DNA of 64,000 nucleotides from an uncultured Microbacterium sp. (GTDB lineage Bacteria; Actinomycetota; Actinomycetes; Actinomycetales; Microbacteriaceae): NCBI GenBank assembly GCA_913774845.1, contig CAJYJO010000017.1, positions 43,569 through 107,568 on the forward strand. The letters are read 5' to 3'. Under the pieces are notes generated by a model that saw only the letters and a program-made list of their open reading frames with translations, was not told the origin of the DNA and did no database searches. Positions 24,265-31,812 of the stretch are shown piece by piece; positions within the stretch are counted from its first letter, which is position 1, and each line of letters starts with the position of its first letter. The position numbers and the translations under genes were made by a program.

Positions 24265-26345
24265 GTGAACGTCCTCCCGGATCCGGCGGGCGCGGAAGCG
24301 GCCTCGTCCACCCACTTTTGCAGACGCCACTGCGGAATGCGGAACAGACGCGCGATCGAACCGACGGAGAAGCCTCCCTCCACGACCGCGGCGACGGCGA
24401 ACTCCCGCAGGGAGGCGAACGTGCGTCCTTCCAGCGGGCCGGTGCGCAGATCGGCGAAGGAGCGGGGCCGATCCGCACGGGCGTCTCGTGCGAGCCGAGC
24501 GGGCTCCCCGGCGAACAGCGGCGGCGCGGACGCGGGGGGCGGCACCGGTGTCGGCACCGGTGTCGGCACCGGCGTGGCCGGGTCCTCCGCGGCGGATCCG
24601 CCGTACGCCGCCACGCGTTCCTGCCCATCGCGCAGCAGAGCGTCGCGCAGCAGCCGACGCAAGCGACGGTGCTCCCGGGCCCGGCGCCACAGCAGGGGGA
24701 CGCCGATCGCGGGGATGAGGAGCACGAGCGCCCACATCCACATCATGGGATGTTCGTTCATCCACCCCACCCACGCCCATTGGAAGCTCCAGTGGGAGTC
24801 ATCGTTGTCGGCCTGCATCGTGCGCGCCCCCGACCACATCGCCACGGCGTCCTGCCCGATCCCGCGGAAGACGTTGCCCGTGAGGTCGGCACGAGCCTCG
24901 TCGGCGAGCTCCACGGCGTAGCCCGACGACACCGTCAGGTCGTTGTCCTTCACGATGACGGCGGCGCCCGCGAGCGCGAGCGCGATGCGGCGCCCCACGA
25001 GGCGGGAGCCCGAGACCGTGGCATCCGTGATGCGACCCGTGATGTCCAGGGCCCGCAGCTCGCTCGACGACAGGTCGGCGTTCGCGACCGTCAGTCCCTT
25101 CGACGGCCCCTCGACGAGCACGGCGGTGCGGACCTCGTCGATCGTGGTGCGCGTGATCTCGGTCGTGTCGTTCGAGATGACGCGGACGCCGCCGTCGCGG
25201 TTGTCCTGCACCCGGGATTCGGTCAGGGTGAAGCCGCTCGCCGGGTCCAGGCCGTAGCCGCCGCTGGTGGGACCGGCGGCGAGCGCGGACCCGTCGACAC
25301 GGATCCCCCAGCCGGCGGAGCCCTCCACCGTCGTCTCGGTGAGCGAGAGATCCTTCGACTGCCGCGACAGGGAGATGCCGTCTCCGCCGGAGTCGCGCAC
25401 GATCGCGCGCTGCAGCACGAAGTCGTGTCCGCCGTTGGTCAGCTCGACACCGGTGAGGGTCGAACCCGTGATGGTGGTGTCGAAGACGCCCACGCCGGTG
25501 CTCTCCGAGGCGAACAGGCCGTAGTGCAAACCGGTGATCGTGGTGTTCTGCAGCCGAACGCCGGCATCGACCGTCCCGCTCCCGGTGACCGCGAGACCGC
25601 CCGTCCGACCGCTCCAATAACCGAGCGAGGCGAAGTCGGCGAAGAAGGTCAACATGATCCCGTCGCGCACGCGGATGTAGGCGCGCCCGTCGGACTCGTC
25701 GACATCGGGACCTCCACGATCGTCGTCCCACGACGTGATCGTCATGCGCTCGCCCTCCGTGCCGGCGAACTGCAGGTGCCCGCCCCACCCGACGATGCTG
25801 GTGGTGCCTGCGGGCGAGCTGGCCATCCGCAGCGTCACCCCGGGAACGATGAGGTCCAGCTCCACGCCGGCGCGCACCACGACGTTGCGTACGAGGGTGA
25901 AGGTCTTGTCGTCGTCCCGCCGAACAGCTCCGAGAGCCACGAGGTCGTCGAGGACGTAGATCGTCGCCTGGCCGCCCTTCGCCCCGAGGACGACCGTGTT
26001 CCACTTCTCGATCAGCGCCGGGTCGGTGCTGCCGAGCGCCGCGACCGCGGACAGCCGCTCGTCCTCCGACGCCACGCGCTCAGCGGGCGTCTGGGGCGTG
26101 GTGCCGTCGTCCTCCGCCGATGCGGAGGGGGTCGGAGCCTCGCCCACCACCGCGGTCGTCGAGGCGGTGGCGGTGCGCAGCCACGGGAAGAAGGTGCCCG
26201 TGTGCACGAAGTTGCCGGTCAGGACGACACCCGCGACGAGCACGACGACGGCGACCAGCATGACGATCCGCCCGATGCCGCGCAGCGCGACGTGGGTGTC
26301 GCCTCGCTCGCGGGCGGTGAGGGCGGCGGCGTCGTCACCCGACAC
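24261..26345 (-). CDS. Membrane-anchored right-handed beta-helix protein, epimerase/lyase-like
   Basis: This 694-residue protein has an N-terminal membrane helix (residues about 25-46) and a long extracytoplasmic region of parallel beta-helix repeats (TTITGLHYGLF, GVELTNGGHDFVLQRAIVRDSGGDGISL and similar) like mannuronan C5-epimerases and pectate lyases. A second helix follows near residue 533 (MMWMWALVLLIPAIGVPLLW). The cytoplasmic tail has a PTPVPTPVPTPVPPP linker and, at residues 629-683, the HTH-like module shared with the adjacent XRE protein. The GTG at 26345 is chosen because CCGGAGG stands six bases upstream; it overlaps the glycosyltransferase stop by 11 bases. Enzyme activity is inferred from fold only; no catalytic residue is assigned. 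Confidence 0.78.
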   Translation of the reverse strand: MSGDDAAALTARERGDTHVALRGIGRIVMLVAVVVLVAGVVLTGNFVHTGTFFPWLRTATASTTAVVGEAPTPSASAEDDGTTPQTPAERVASEDERLSAVAALGSTDPALIEKWNTVVLGAKGGQATIYVLDDLVALGAVRRDDDKTFTLVRNVVVRAGVELDLIVPGVTLRMASSPAGTTSIVGWGGHLQFAGTEGERMTITSWDDDRGGPDVDESDGRAYIRVRDGIMLTFFADFASLGYWSGRTGGLAVTGSGTVDAGVRLQNTTITGLHYGLFASESTGVGVFDTTITGSTLTGVELTNGGHDFVLQRAIVRDSGGDGISLSRQSKDLSLTETTVEGSAGWGIRVDGSALAAGPTSGGYGLDPASGFTLTESRVQDNRDGGVRVISNDTTEITRTTIDEVRTAVLVEGPSKGLTVANADLSSSELRALDITGRITDATVSGSRLVGRRIALALAGAAVIVKDNDLTVSSGYAVELADEARADLTGNVFRGIGQDAVAMWSGARTMQADNDDSHWSFQWAWVGWMNEHPMMWMWALVLLIPAIGVPLLWRRAREHRRLRRLLRDALLRDGQERVAAYGGSAAEDPATPVPTPVPTPVPPPASAPPLFAGEPARLARDARADRPRSFADLRTGPLEGRTFASLREFAVAAVVEGGFSVGSIARLFRIPQWRLQKWVDEAASAPAGSGRTFT
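24541..24576. repeat. 12-bp tandem repeat, three copies
   Basis: The unit GGCACCGGTGTC is present twice and is followed by GGCACCGGCGTG. It encodes the PTPVPTPVPTPV linker between the second membrane helix and the C-terminal module of the beta-helix protein. Copy number may vary between strains, which would change linker length. Confidence 0.85.
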
Positions 26346-27603
26346 GCGGTGCCTCCGGCTCCGGCGTCGGGGGCGCGGCATCCGTCGGGTCGAGCAGGCT
26401 CGCCTCGGTCTGCCCCTCTCCCCCCTGCGTATCGGCCGAACGCGTGAGCCATCCCTGCTTGTTCATCGTGAACAGCGCGTACAGCTTGATCGGCAGCGAG
26501 ACGAAGATGATGACGACCGTCACCAGGGGCAGGAGCACGATGTCCTCGGGACGGCGCCACAGGTGGGACATGCCCCGGATGCCGCGACCGACGAACATCC
26601 ACACCACCGCGAGCACCATGGCGAGCACCGGATGCTCGGCGCGCACCGCCAGCACGATGTAGGCGAGGGCGACGAACATCGTGAAGGGGGTGAGCAGGAT
26701 CTGCATCATCGTGATCTGCGAGATCAGCGGCACCTTGAACACCCAGCCGTGCCGGATCGCGGTGAGATAGCACCGGTACGAGTTGCGGCTCCACCGCACC
26801 CGCTGCTTCACGAACGCGCGGAAGGTCCCGGGGAACATCGACAGCGCGCGGGCGCTGTCCTGGTGGGCCACCCGGAACCCCTGGGACAGCACGAGCCAGG
26901 TCATGCGCCCGTCGTCGCCCGCCACGCACTGCCGACCGAAGAACGTCTCGTTCTCGAGCTCTTCGACGCGCGGCACGATCGCCGACGTACGGTAGGCCGC
27001 CGTCCGCCCGGACGCGCAGATGACGCCGCCGAACCGCCCCATGGCCGGGGCGTAGTCGGTGCAGCGCAGGTCGATGATCCAGTCGGCCACGCGTCGCCAC
27101 ACGCTCGACTTCGGGAGGTAGACGTTCTGCCGGGTGCTGACCGCCCCCACCGCGGGGTCGATGAAAGGCATCTGCACCGCCGCGAGCATCCCGTCCTCCC
27201 ACGCCGTGTCGGAGTCGACGAACACGATGAGCTCGGTGTCGACCATGCGCATACCGACCCCCAGCGCCGACCGCTTGCCGCGGTGCTTGAACATCACCAC
27301 GTCGACGGTGGGGAGCTCCATCGCCTCGATGCGGCGCTGCGCCTCGGTGTCGGCCAGGTCGAGGACGATGATGACGCGCGAAGGCCCCTGTCGCACCCAC
27401 GTCTTCAGGCAGCGGATGAGGACGTCGGGGTCCTCGCGGAACGAGGGCACCACGACCGTCGTCGTCGTGCGGAAGTCGTTGCGCACCGGGCGGGCGGTCG
27501 CAGCCAGGATCTTGCGGACGATCCAGAACCCCCAGGACACCATCCCGAGGTACCCGAAGGGCAGAACCCACATCAGCTGGTCGCTGAACGACGCGTCGCC
27601 CAC
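26335..27603 (-). CDS. Processive GT2 glycosyltransferase, hyaluronan/mannuronan synthase-like
   Basis: This 422-residue membrane protein has an N-terminal helix, a GT2 GT-A domain and four or five C-terminal helices. Catalytic blocks are VVPSFREDPDVL, the metal-binding VDSDTAWEDG, CVAGDDGRMTW (TED-like position) and the processivity motif QRVRW. The order of motifs and the length resemble hyaluronan synthase or Alg8-type polymerases, which polymerise and export the chain. The GTG at 27603 follows GGGAAGGAG. It is the first gene of an operon with a beta-helix protein and an XRE regulator. The polymer is unknown; a uronic-acid polymer is an inference from the neighbour fold. Confidence 0.85.
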   Translation of the reverse strand: MGDASFSDQLMWVLPFGYLGMVSWGFWIVRKILAATARPVRNDFRTTTTVVVPSFREDPDVLIRCLKTWVRQGPSRVIIVLDLADTEAQRRIEAMELPTVDVVMFKHRGKRSALGVGMRMVDTELIVFVDSDTAWEDGMLAAVQMPFIDPAVGAVSTRQNVYLPKSSVWRRVADWIIDLRCTDYAPAMGRFGGVICASGRTAAYRTSAIVPRVEELENETFFGRQCVAGDDGRMTWLVLSQGFRVAHQDSARALSMFPGTFRAFVKQRVRWSRNSYRCYLTAIRHGWVFKVPLISQITMMQILLTPFTMFVALAYIVLAVRAEHPVLAMVLAVVWMFVGRGIRGMSHLWRRPEDIVLLPLVTVVIIFVSLPIKLYALFTMNKQGWLTRSADTQGGEGQTEASLLDPTDAAPPTPEPEAPRVG

Positions 27604-27684
27604 CGTGCTCCTTCCCGACGTGCAGTCGTAGACCGTGCCGGGGGAGACACTGAACGATAGCGCGTTCGCGCCGCCGGTGTCGTC

Positions 27685-28689
27685 TCAGCAGCCGTCGACG
27701 CCGAGGGCCGTCCCCTCGGCCACGGTGTTGTCGCACGCGACGAGGTTGTCCGCGGACGCCGCAGCGCCGACGAGGTGCACACCGCGCCCGCCCGTCGCCG
27801 CGCGCAGGACCGATCCGGAGACGGTGTTGCCCGAGCCCCACGGGGCGAGGATGACGTGGATCGACACCGCCTCGGCGGGGCCCGTCACCGTGCTGGACTC
27901 GACCCGCCAGCCGCTGCCCTTGAGATCGATCGCGCTGTCGACGACGGCATCCGGGGCGATCGACAGGGTCGACGAACGGATCACTCCGTCGCTCGTCCCC
28001 TCCTTGACGTCGACGGCCTCGGCACGGGTGTCGGCGACCGACAGCGACTCGAAGACGTTGCGATCGCTGCGATCGGGCCCGCAGGCGGTGTACCGGCACC
28101 AGTTGGACTCGGCGGAGCCGATGTACACGCCCTCGCCGAATTCGGGGTCGCTCAGCCCCGTGCGCGACACCGACACCGCGCGGACGAGGTTGTCGGAGCT
28201 GCCGCTGCGCAGGTGCAGTCCCTCCTGCCCCACGTCGGCGATGCGCACGCCCGACAGCGTCGCGCCGGACACGGCATCCAGGACGACGCCCTTCTGTCCC
28301 CCGCGCACGGTGAGATCGCGGACGACCCAGTGCGAGGCGCCGTCGAGGTGGAGCGTGTAGCCGGAGCCGAGGTCGCCCCCGTCGAGCACGCTCCCCTCGA
28401 CACCGCAGAGCACGACGGGGGCGTCGTCGGTCCCGGGGACCTGGGCGTGGAAACGGCCCGAGTAGACCACCGGCGACAGCTGCAGCACCGCACCGGGACG
28501 GGCGGTGTCGAGCGCGCGCTGCAGATCATCGGCGTCGGGACCGACCTCCACCGCACCCGGCGCGCACGGCACCGCGGTCGTGGTGGCGACGGCCGGCGCG
28601 CCCACGACCGAGTCGTTCGAGGGAGCGCACCCCGCCAGCAGCACCGCGGCAAGCGCCATCGGCACCACGAGACGCACGAAAGAGGACAT
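27685..28689 (-). CDS. Right-handed beta-helix lipoprotein
   Basis: This 334-residue protein has a lipoprotein signal peptide with lipobox LLAGC (lipidated Cys21) and a parallel beta-helix domain: YTLHLDGASHWVVRDLTVRG, GVVLDAVSGATLSGVRI, GLHLRSGSSDNLVRAV. Three late cysteines (WCRYTACG, LVACDNTV) may form disulfides. The fold is that of polysaccharide lyases and epimerases. It lies 81 bases upstream of the GT2 operon on the same strand, so it could modify, trim or bind the polymer outside the membrane. GATACT seven bases before the ATG is a possible leaderless -10 box. No catalytic residues can be assigned. Confidence 0.82.
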   Translation of the reverse strand: MSSFVRLVVPMALAAVLLAGCAPSNDSVVGAPAVATTTAVPCAPGAVEVGPDADDLQRALDTARPGAVLQLSPVVYSGRFHAQVPGTDDAPVVLCGVEGSVLDGGDLGSGYTLHLDGASHWVVRDLTVRGGQKGVVLDAVSGATLSGVRIADVGQEGLHLRSGSSDNLVRAVSVSRTGLSDPEFGEGVYIGSAESNWCRYTACGPDRSDRNVFESLSVADTRAEAVDVKEGTSDGVIRSSTLSIAPDAVVDSAIDLKGSGWRVESSTVTGPAEAVSIHVILAPWGSGNTVSGSVLRAATGGRGVHLVGAAASADNLVACDNTVAEGTALGVDGC

Positions 28690-28764
28690 CGGGTCGAGTA
28701 TCGCAGGACCGATGGCATGGCGGATGCCGCAGCCTCGGGACCGAGACCGGCGGCGGCGCGAGCG

Positions 28765-29256
28765 TCAGGCGCCGTCGCGCAGATCGCGGAAGAACGTGTC
28801 GACGTGCGTGCGCAGCGCCGCCACCCTCCGGTCGCGCGCAGCGTGCGCATCGTGGCCGAGGTACGCGGGCGGATCGAGCCGTCGGACGTTGCGCGAGCAC
28901 TGGAAGTCCGCGCACAGCAGGGTTCCCACGGTGTTGCCGGCCCGGCCCGCCTTGCCCGCGCGACGGGCCGCGAAGAACACCACGTCGTTGGGCAGGGTCA
29001 CGTCGGCGCACCAGGAGCACTGCGGGCGAGAACGGGTCGGCTGCTCGGCCTGGCGCAGCTGCAGGCCGACGGGAGCGCCGTCGATCTCGGCGACGACGAA
29101 GCCCAGCAGGGGGCTCTTGGGGTCGCGCCAGCCGACGTAGTCGAGTCGATCCCAGTCGCGGCCGTCGATGTCGGCCGGGATGACGAGAGCGGCGCGTTCG
29201 CGCGTCGAGACGTTGACGAAGCTGGAGCGGAGGGCGGTGGCGGAGAGAGCGTGCAT
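28765..29256 (-). CDS. FBP-domain (EF-G-binding-like) zinc-finger protein
   Basis: This 163-residue protein resembles the FBP family, whose C-terminal treble-clef zinc finger is related to fusidic-acid resistance proteins that bind EF-G. The N-terminus reads ALSATALRSSFVNVSTRERAAL. The zinc ligands are visible as CSWC and, about 40 residues later, CADFQC. The region between has the conserved VFFAARRAGKAGR...NTVGTLLCAD. The ATG at 29256 is chosen because its position fits the family N-terminus, although the ribosome binding site is poor. A ribosome or EF-G role is inferred from the family. Confidence 0.82.
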   Translation of the reverse strand: MHALSATALRSSFVNVSTRERAALVIPADIDGRDWDRLDYVGWRDPKSPLLGFVVAEIDGAPVGLQLRQAEQPTRSRPQCSWCADVTLPNDVVFFAARRAGKAGRAGNTVGTLLCADFQCSRNVRRLDPPAYLGHDAHAARDRRVAALRTHVDTFFRDLRDGA

Positions 29257-29503
29257 GAGGAGTCCCGTCGGAGGGCCGCGGCGGACGCCGCGGCGGGAGC
29301 ACCCGCGCGAACGCGGGAAGGAGCCCACCTTGAGAGGGCGGGCGGGAGGGCGCGAGCATCGGGCTCAGCGCCGGCGCCGGTCACCCGGCGAAGGACGCGG
29401 CGTGCGCGATGCCTCTGCCGTCGGCGCTCCGCGCACCGACGACCTCCTCACGCCCGACGGGCATCGACGAGGAGGACGGGGACATGGCCCCAGGATACGC
29501 CCG

Positions 29504-29881
29504 TCAGGCGCGAAGAGAGGCCGAGCCCAGCATCCGCTCCACGGTGAGCTCCAGCACGACACGGTCGGGGTTGACGCGCGGCTGGCGGTACCGCGCCGCG
29601 TAGAGCTCGACCGCCCGGGCCACGGCATCCGGATCGTCGGTGACGCGCGCGGGCCCCTCGAAGCTCAGCCATCTCGCCCCGTCGACCGAGCACACCGAGG
29701 CGCGGCCGCTGCGCTCGGCGTTGACGAACTTCTGCGTCCCCCGTGAACCGATCACGCGCACGACACCGTCCTCCCACGTGAAACCCACGGGCACCGCGTG
29801 CACGCGCCCCGATCGCCCGATGGTCGACAGGGTGGCCAGGTGGTACTCGCGCAGGAAGGCGAGCGCGTCGTCGGTCAGCAC
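29504..29881 (-). CDS. PPOX-class (pyridoxamine oxidase-like) F420/FMN protein
   Basis: This 125-residue protein has the split-barrel flavin/F420-binding fold: FLREYHLATLSTIGRSGRVHAVPVGFTWEDGVVRVIGSRGTQKFVN, then RASVCSVDGARWLSFEGPARVTDD. These are the usual features of short PPOX-class F420-dependent proteins of actinobacteria. The GTG start overlaps the stop of the upstream 2'-5' RNA ligase-like gene by seven bases and its ribosome binding site is unusually close, so translation is probably coupled. The substrate is unknown. The F420-type oxidoreductase at 22363 also suggests F420 use. Confidence 0.82.
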   Translation of the reverse strand: MLTDDALAFLREYHLATLSTIGRSGRVHAVPVGFTWEDGVVRVIGSRGTQKFVNAERSGRASVCSVDGARWLSFEGPARVTDDPDAVARAVELYAARYRQPRVNPDRVVLELTVERMLGSASLRA

Positions 29882-30417
29882 CCCTCCAGCGTGCCACGCC
29901 CGAGCAGATCCGTGGTCGTCCGCGTGGCGGCATCCCAGCGGCGCAATCCGACCGCCGTCGCCGCGAGGTCGCCGAGCCCCGCATCGGCGAGCACCCCGAG
30001 CGCCTCCCCCACGCGATCGAGGGGGACGCGCCGCGCGAGCGTCACGTGCGCGGTCCACTCGCCCGGGCGCGTGTGCGGAGCGTCGTCGCCGTCCCCGGCG
30101 AGCGCGTGCAGTCTCTCGTGCAGCTGGAGGAGCGAGCCCGTCGGGATGACCGACCGGGCGATCACCCGGGTCCGCCCGATACCGAACAGCACGGGTGCCC
30201 CGAGGGTCAGCGGCAACGGCAGGGCGTCCGCCAGCACGGAGACGTCGATCCGGGCCAGCGGAGGACGCACCAGCATCGTGATGTGCGGCCGGTTGCTCGC
30301 CCCCGTGTGCTTCGCCTGACTCGGCAGCTCCGCGCGGGCGAGCGCGTCCCACTCGGCGCGGACCGCGGCATCCGCGGCGTCGTCGAGGACGAGTTCGAGA
30401 CTGGTGACCTCCGCCAT
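29875..30417 (-). CDS. 2'-5' RNA ligase-family (2H phosphoesterase) protein
   Basis: This 180-residue protein has the two HxT/S motifs of the 2H phosphoesterase superfamily, RPHITMLV and WTAHVTLAR, separated by about 75 residues. The domain is complete. 2H enzymes act on 2'-5' linked or cyclic phosphate RNA ends and small nucleotides; the true substrate here is unknown. It is between the DoxX-like gene (7 bases from its stop) and the PPOX-like gene (overlap), so these three genes look like one operon. Confidence 0.85.
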   Translation of the reverse strand: MAEVTSLELVLDDAADAAVRAEWDALARAELPSQAKHTGASNRPHITMLVRPPLARIDVSVLADALPLPLTLGAPVLFGIGRTRVIARSVIPTGSLLQLHERLHALAGDGDDAPHTRPGEWTAHVTLARRVPLDRVGEALGVLADAGLGDLAATAVGLRRWDAATRTTTDLLGRGTLEGC

Positions 30418-30423
30418 CGTCGC

Positions 30424-30801
30424 TCAGCGCGTCGACCACCAGGCGGCCGCCACGAGCAGCGGCTGGAAGAACAGACGGCCGAAGCGCTTCTGATCGGTGT
30501 CCAGTCCGAACGCCGAGCGACCCTTGCGCCACTGGTCGATGTTGCCCGGGAAGATGGCGACGAAGAACGCCGCCAACGCCGCGCCGATGCGCCGTCGCTC
30601 CCGAGGGAGGGCGATCAGGGCGAGACCGAACGCAGCCTCGACGACCCCGGATGCCACCACGACGGCGTCGCGGTCGAGCGGGCCGCGCTCCACCAGCGCG
30701 TCCGGCACCTGCGCCTGGAAGTCCCGGCGGGCGAACGTCAGGTGGGAGACGCCGGCGAACACCATCGCCAGGGCCAAGGTCCAGCGCACGAAATGTCTCA
30801 T
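30424..30801 (-). CDS. DoxX-family membrane protein
   Basis: This 125-residue protein has four predicted membrane helices and DoxX-like features: WTLALAMVFAGVSHLTF, then a loop with QVPDALVERG, VVVASGVVEAAFGLALIALP and IGAALAAFFVAIFPGNIDQW. Such proteins act in membrane redox or thiol metabolism in some species, but most are uncharacterised. A TACCGT -10 box ends seven bases before the ATG at 30801, so the transcript is leaderless and this gene probably heads the three-gene operon down to 29504. Confidence 0.82.
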   Translation of the reverse strand: MRHFVRWTLALAMVFAGVSHLTFARRDFQAQVPDALVERGPLDRDAVVVASGVVEAAFGLALIALPRERRRIGAALAAFFVAIFPGNIDQWRKGRSAFGLDTDQKRFGRLFFQPLLVAAAWWSTR

Positions 30802-30961
30802 ATTGGTCACGGTACGGGGCGGGATTCCCCGCCTCGGCGGGCTTGACGCCCGGCGGACCGCGGTCAACGGGCGGCAATAGGCCACTCGTCCCGATTACGC
30901 AACCCCGGGCCGCCGGCGACCGACCCCTGTTGACTGGCATCGAGCCCGAAGGAGGTGCACC

Positions 30962-31255
30962 GTGACCATGACCGACGCTGCGTCCCCCGCGACGCGTGAT
31001 GACGACCTCGACGCCCTCCTCGTGCGCGCCGCAACGGGCGACTGCGAAGCGTTCGTCGCGTTCTACGATGCCACCGCCCCGCGCGTGTACGCCGTTCTGC
31101 TCTCGCTCACGGGCCTGGCCGAGAAGGCCGATGCGCTGCTCGAGGGGATCTACGTCGAAGCCTGGGAGCGCATGCGCGGACGTTCGGCGCCGCCCTGCCC
31201 CGGAATGCAGTGGATGTCGGCGATCGCGCACCGGCACGCGACCGGTCGGATCTGA
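30962..31255 (+). CDS. Sigma-70 region 2-like protein lacking region 4
   Basis: This 97-residue protein resembles only the N-terminal half of an ECF sigma factor: LLVRAATGDCEAFVAFYDATAPRVYAVLLSLTG...ADALLEGIYVEAWERM, the core-binding and -10-reading region 2. Region 4 is absent and the frame simply ends after WMSAIAHRHATGRI. The GTG at 30962 has an excellent AAGGAGGTG site, so it is expressed as a short protein, not a frameshift remnant as far as the downstream sequence shows. It may be a truncated sigma factor, a modulator of RNA polymerase or a decayed gene. No anti-sigma gene is adjacent. Confidence 0.6.
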   Translation: MTMTDAASPATRDDDLDALLVRAATGDCEAFVAFYDATAPRVYAVLLSLTGLAEKADALLEGIYVEAWERMRGRSAPPCPGMQWMSAIAHRHATGRI

Positions 31256-31290
31256 CCGCCCGAAGCAAGCGGCCGGAACACGCCCGGGGC

Positions 31291-31623
31291 TCAGGGGGCT
31301 TCTGCGGACTGGGCGACGGGGACGTCGTGCGTCTCGAGGTCGATCGTCAGTCCGCTGGAGGAGTTGGCGGCGGTGGCGTACGACTGCAGGAGGGCAGGGT
31401 CGAGCATCTCCGGCTCGGCGGCGCCGAAGACGAAGCGCAGCGGGATCGACGGCTGCAGCCACAGGGTGCTGCGCCCGGCCTGCTCCCCCGACGGGTGGCG
31501 CCACGACATGGTGAAGCTCTCACCGCGCCGCAGCTTGGTGGCGATGACGACCTTCACGTGCGCGAGAACGCGGTCCGGGATGTGGATCGGGCTCTCGGAG
31601 GAGCCGTAATACAGCGAGCCCAT
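31291..31623 (-). CDS. MarR-linked small protein, copy B
   Basis: This 110-residue protein is the second copy of the three-copy family. It shares RVLAHVKVVIATKLRRGESFTMSW and RSTLWLQPSIPLRFVFGAAEP with copy A almost word for word. The C-terminal helix LLQSYATAANSSSGL is also similar and the tail is shorter. The ATG at 31623 follows GGGGAGGGG. The gene is divergent from the second MarR gene. The pairing of this family with MarR regulators at two loci argues for a shared pathway, but no function is known. Confidence 0.8.
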   Translation of the reverse strand: MGSLYYGSSESPIHIPDRVLAHVKVVIATKLRRGESFTMSWRHPSGEQAGRSTLWLQPSIPLRFVFGAAEPEMLDPALLQSYATAANSSSGLTIDLETHDVPVAQSAEAP

Positions 31624-31812
31624 GAGCGTCCCCTCCCCGGGAATTCGACGTCTCATATTTTACTAGATTGCCTAACTACCGCAAGAGTTCCGAACGGAAT
31701 CCTTACGCTGTACGCGCGATTTCTGGACGGCGACCGAAATCGATCGGCTGACTGATAACTCGTCTACCGAACTACACTGTCGTCACGGGTGGTCGGAATC
31801 CCGAGGAGACCC
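31624..31812. promoter_or_regulatory. Divergent promoter/operator between family gene B and the second marR
   Basis: This 189-base A+T-rich stretch holds, toward copy B (minus), a good promoter: TTGCGG at 31679-31684, a 16-base spacer and TAAAAT at 31657-31662. The spacer contains GGTAGTTAG and CTAG elements like those before copy A. Toward marR there is GTCTACCGAAC followed by TACACT at about 31773-31778 as a possible -10 box. GGTAG-type sequences recur at all three copies (about 14944, 31680 and 32624), so they are candidates for the MarR operator. Confidence 0.5.

Noticed and set aside
26335-27603. Naming the GT2 as hyaluronan synthase or alginate polymerase
   Set aside because: The motifs are common to many processive GT2 enzymes and do not fix the polymer.
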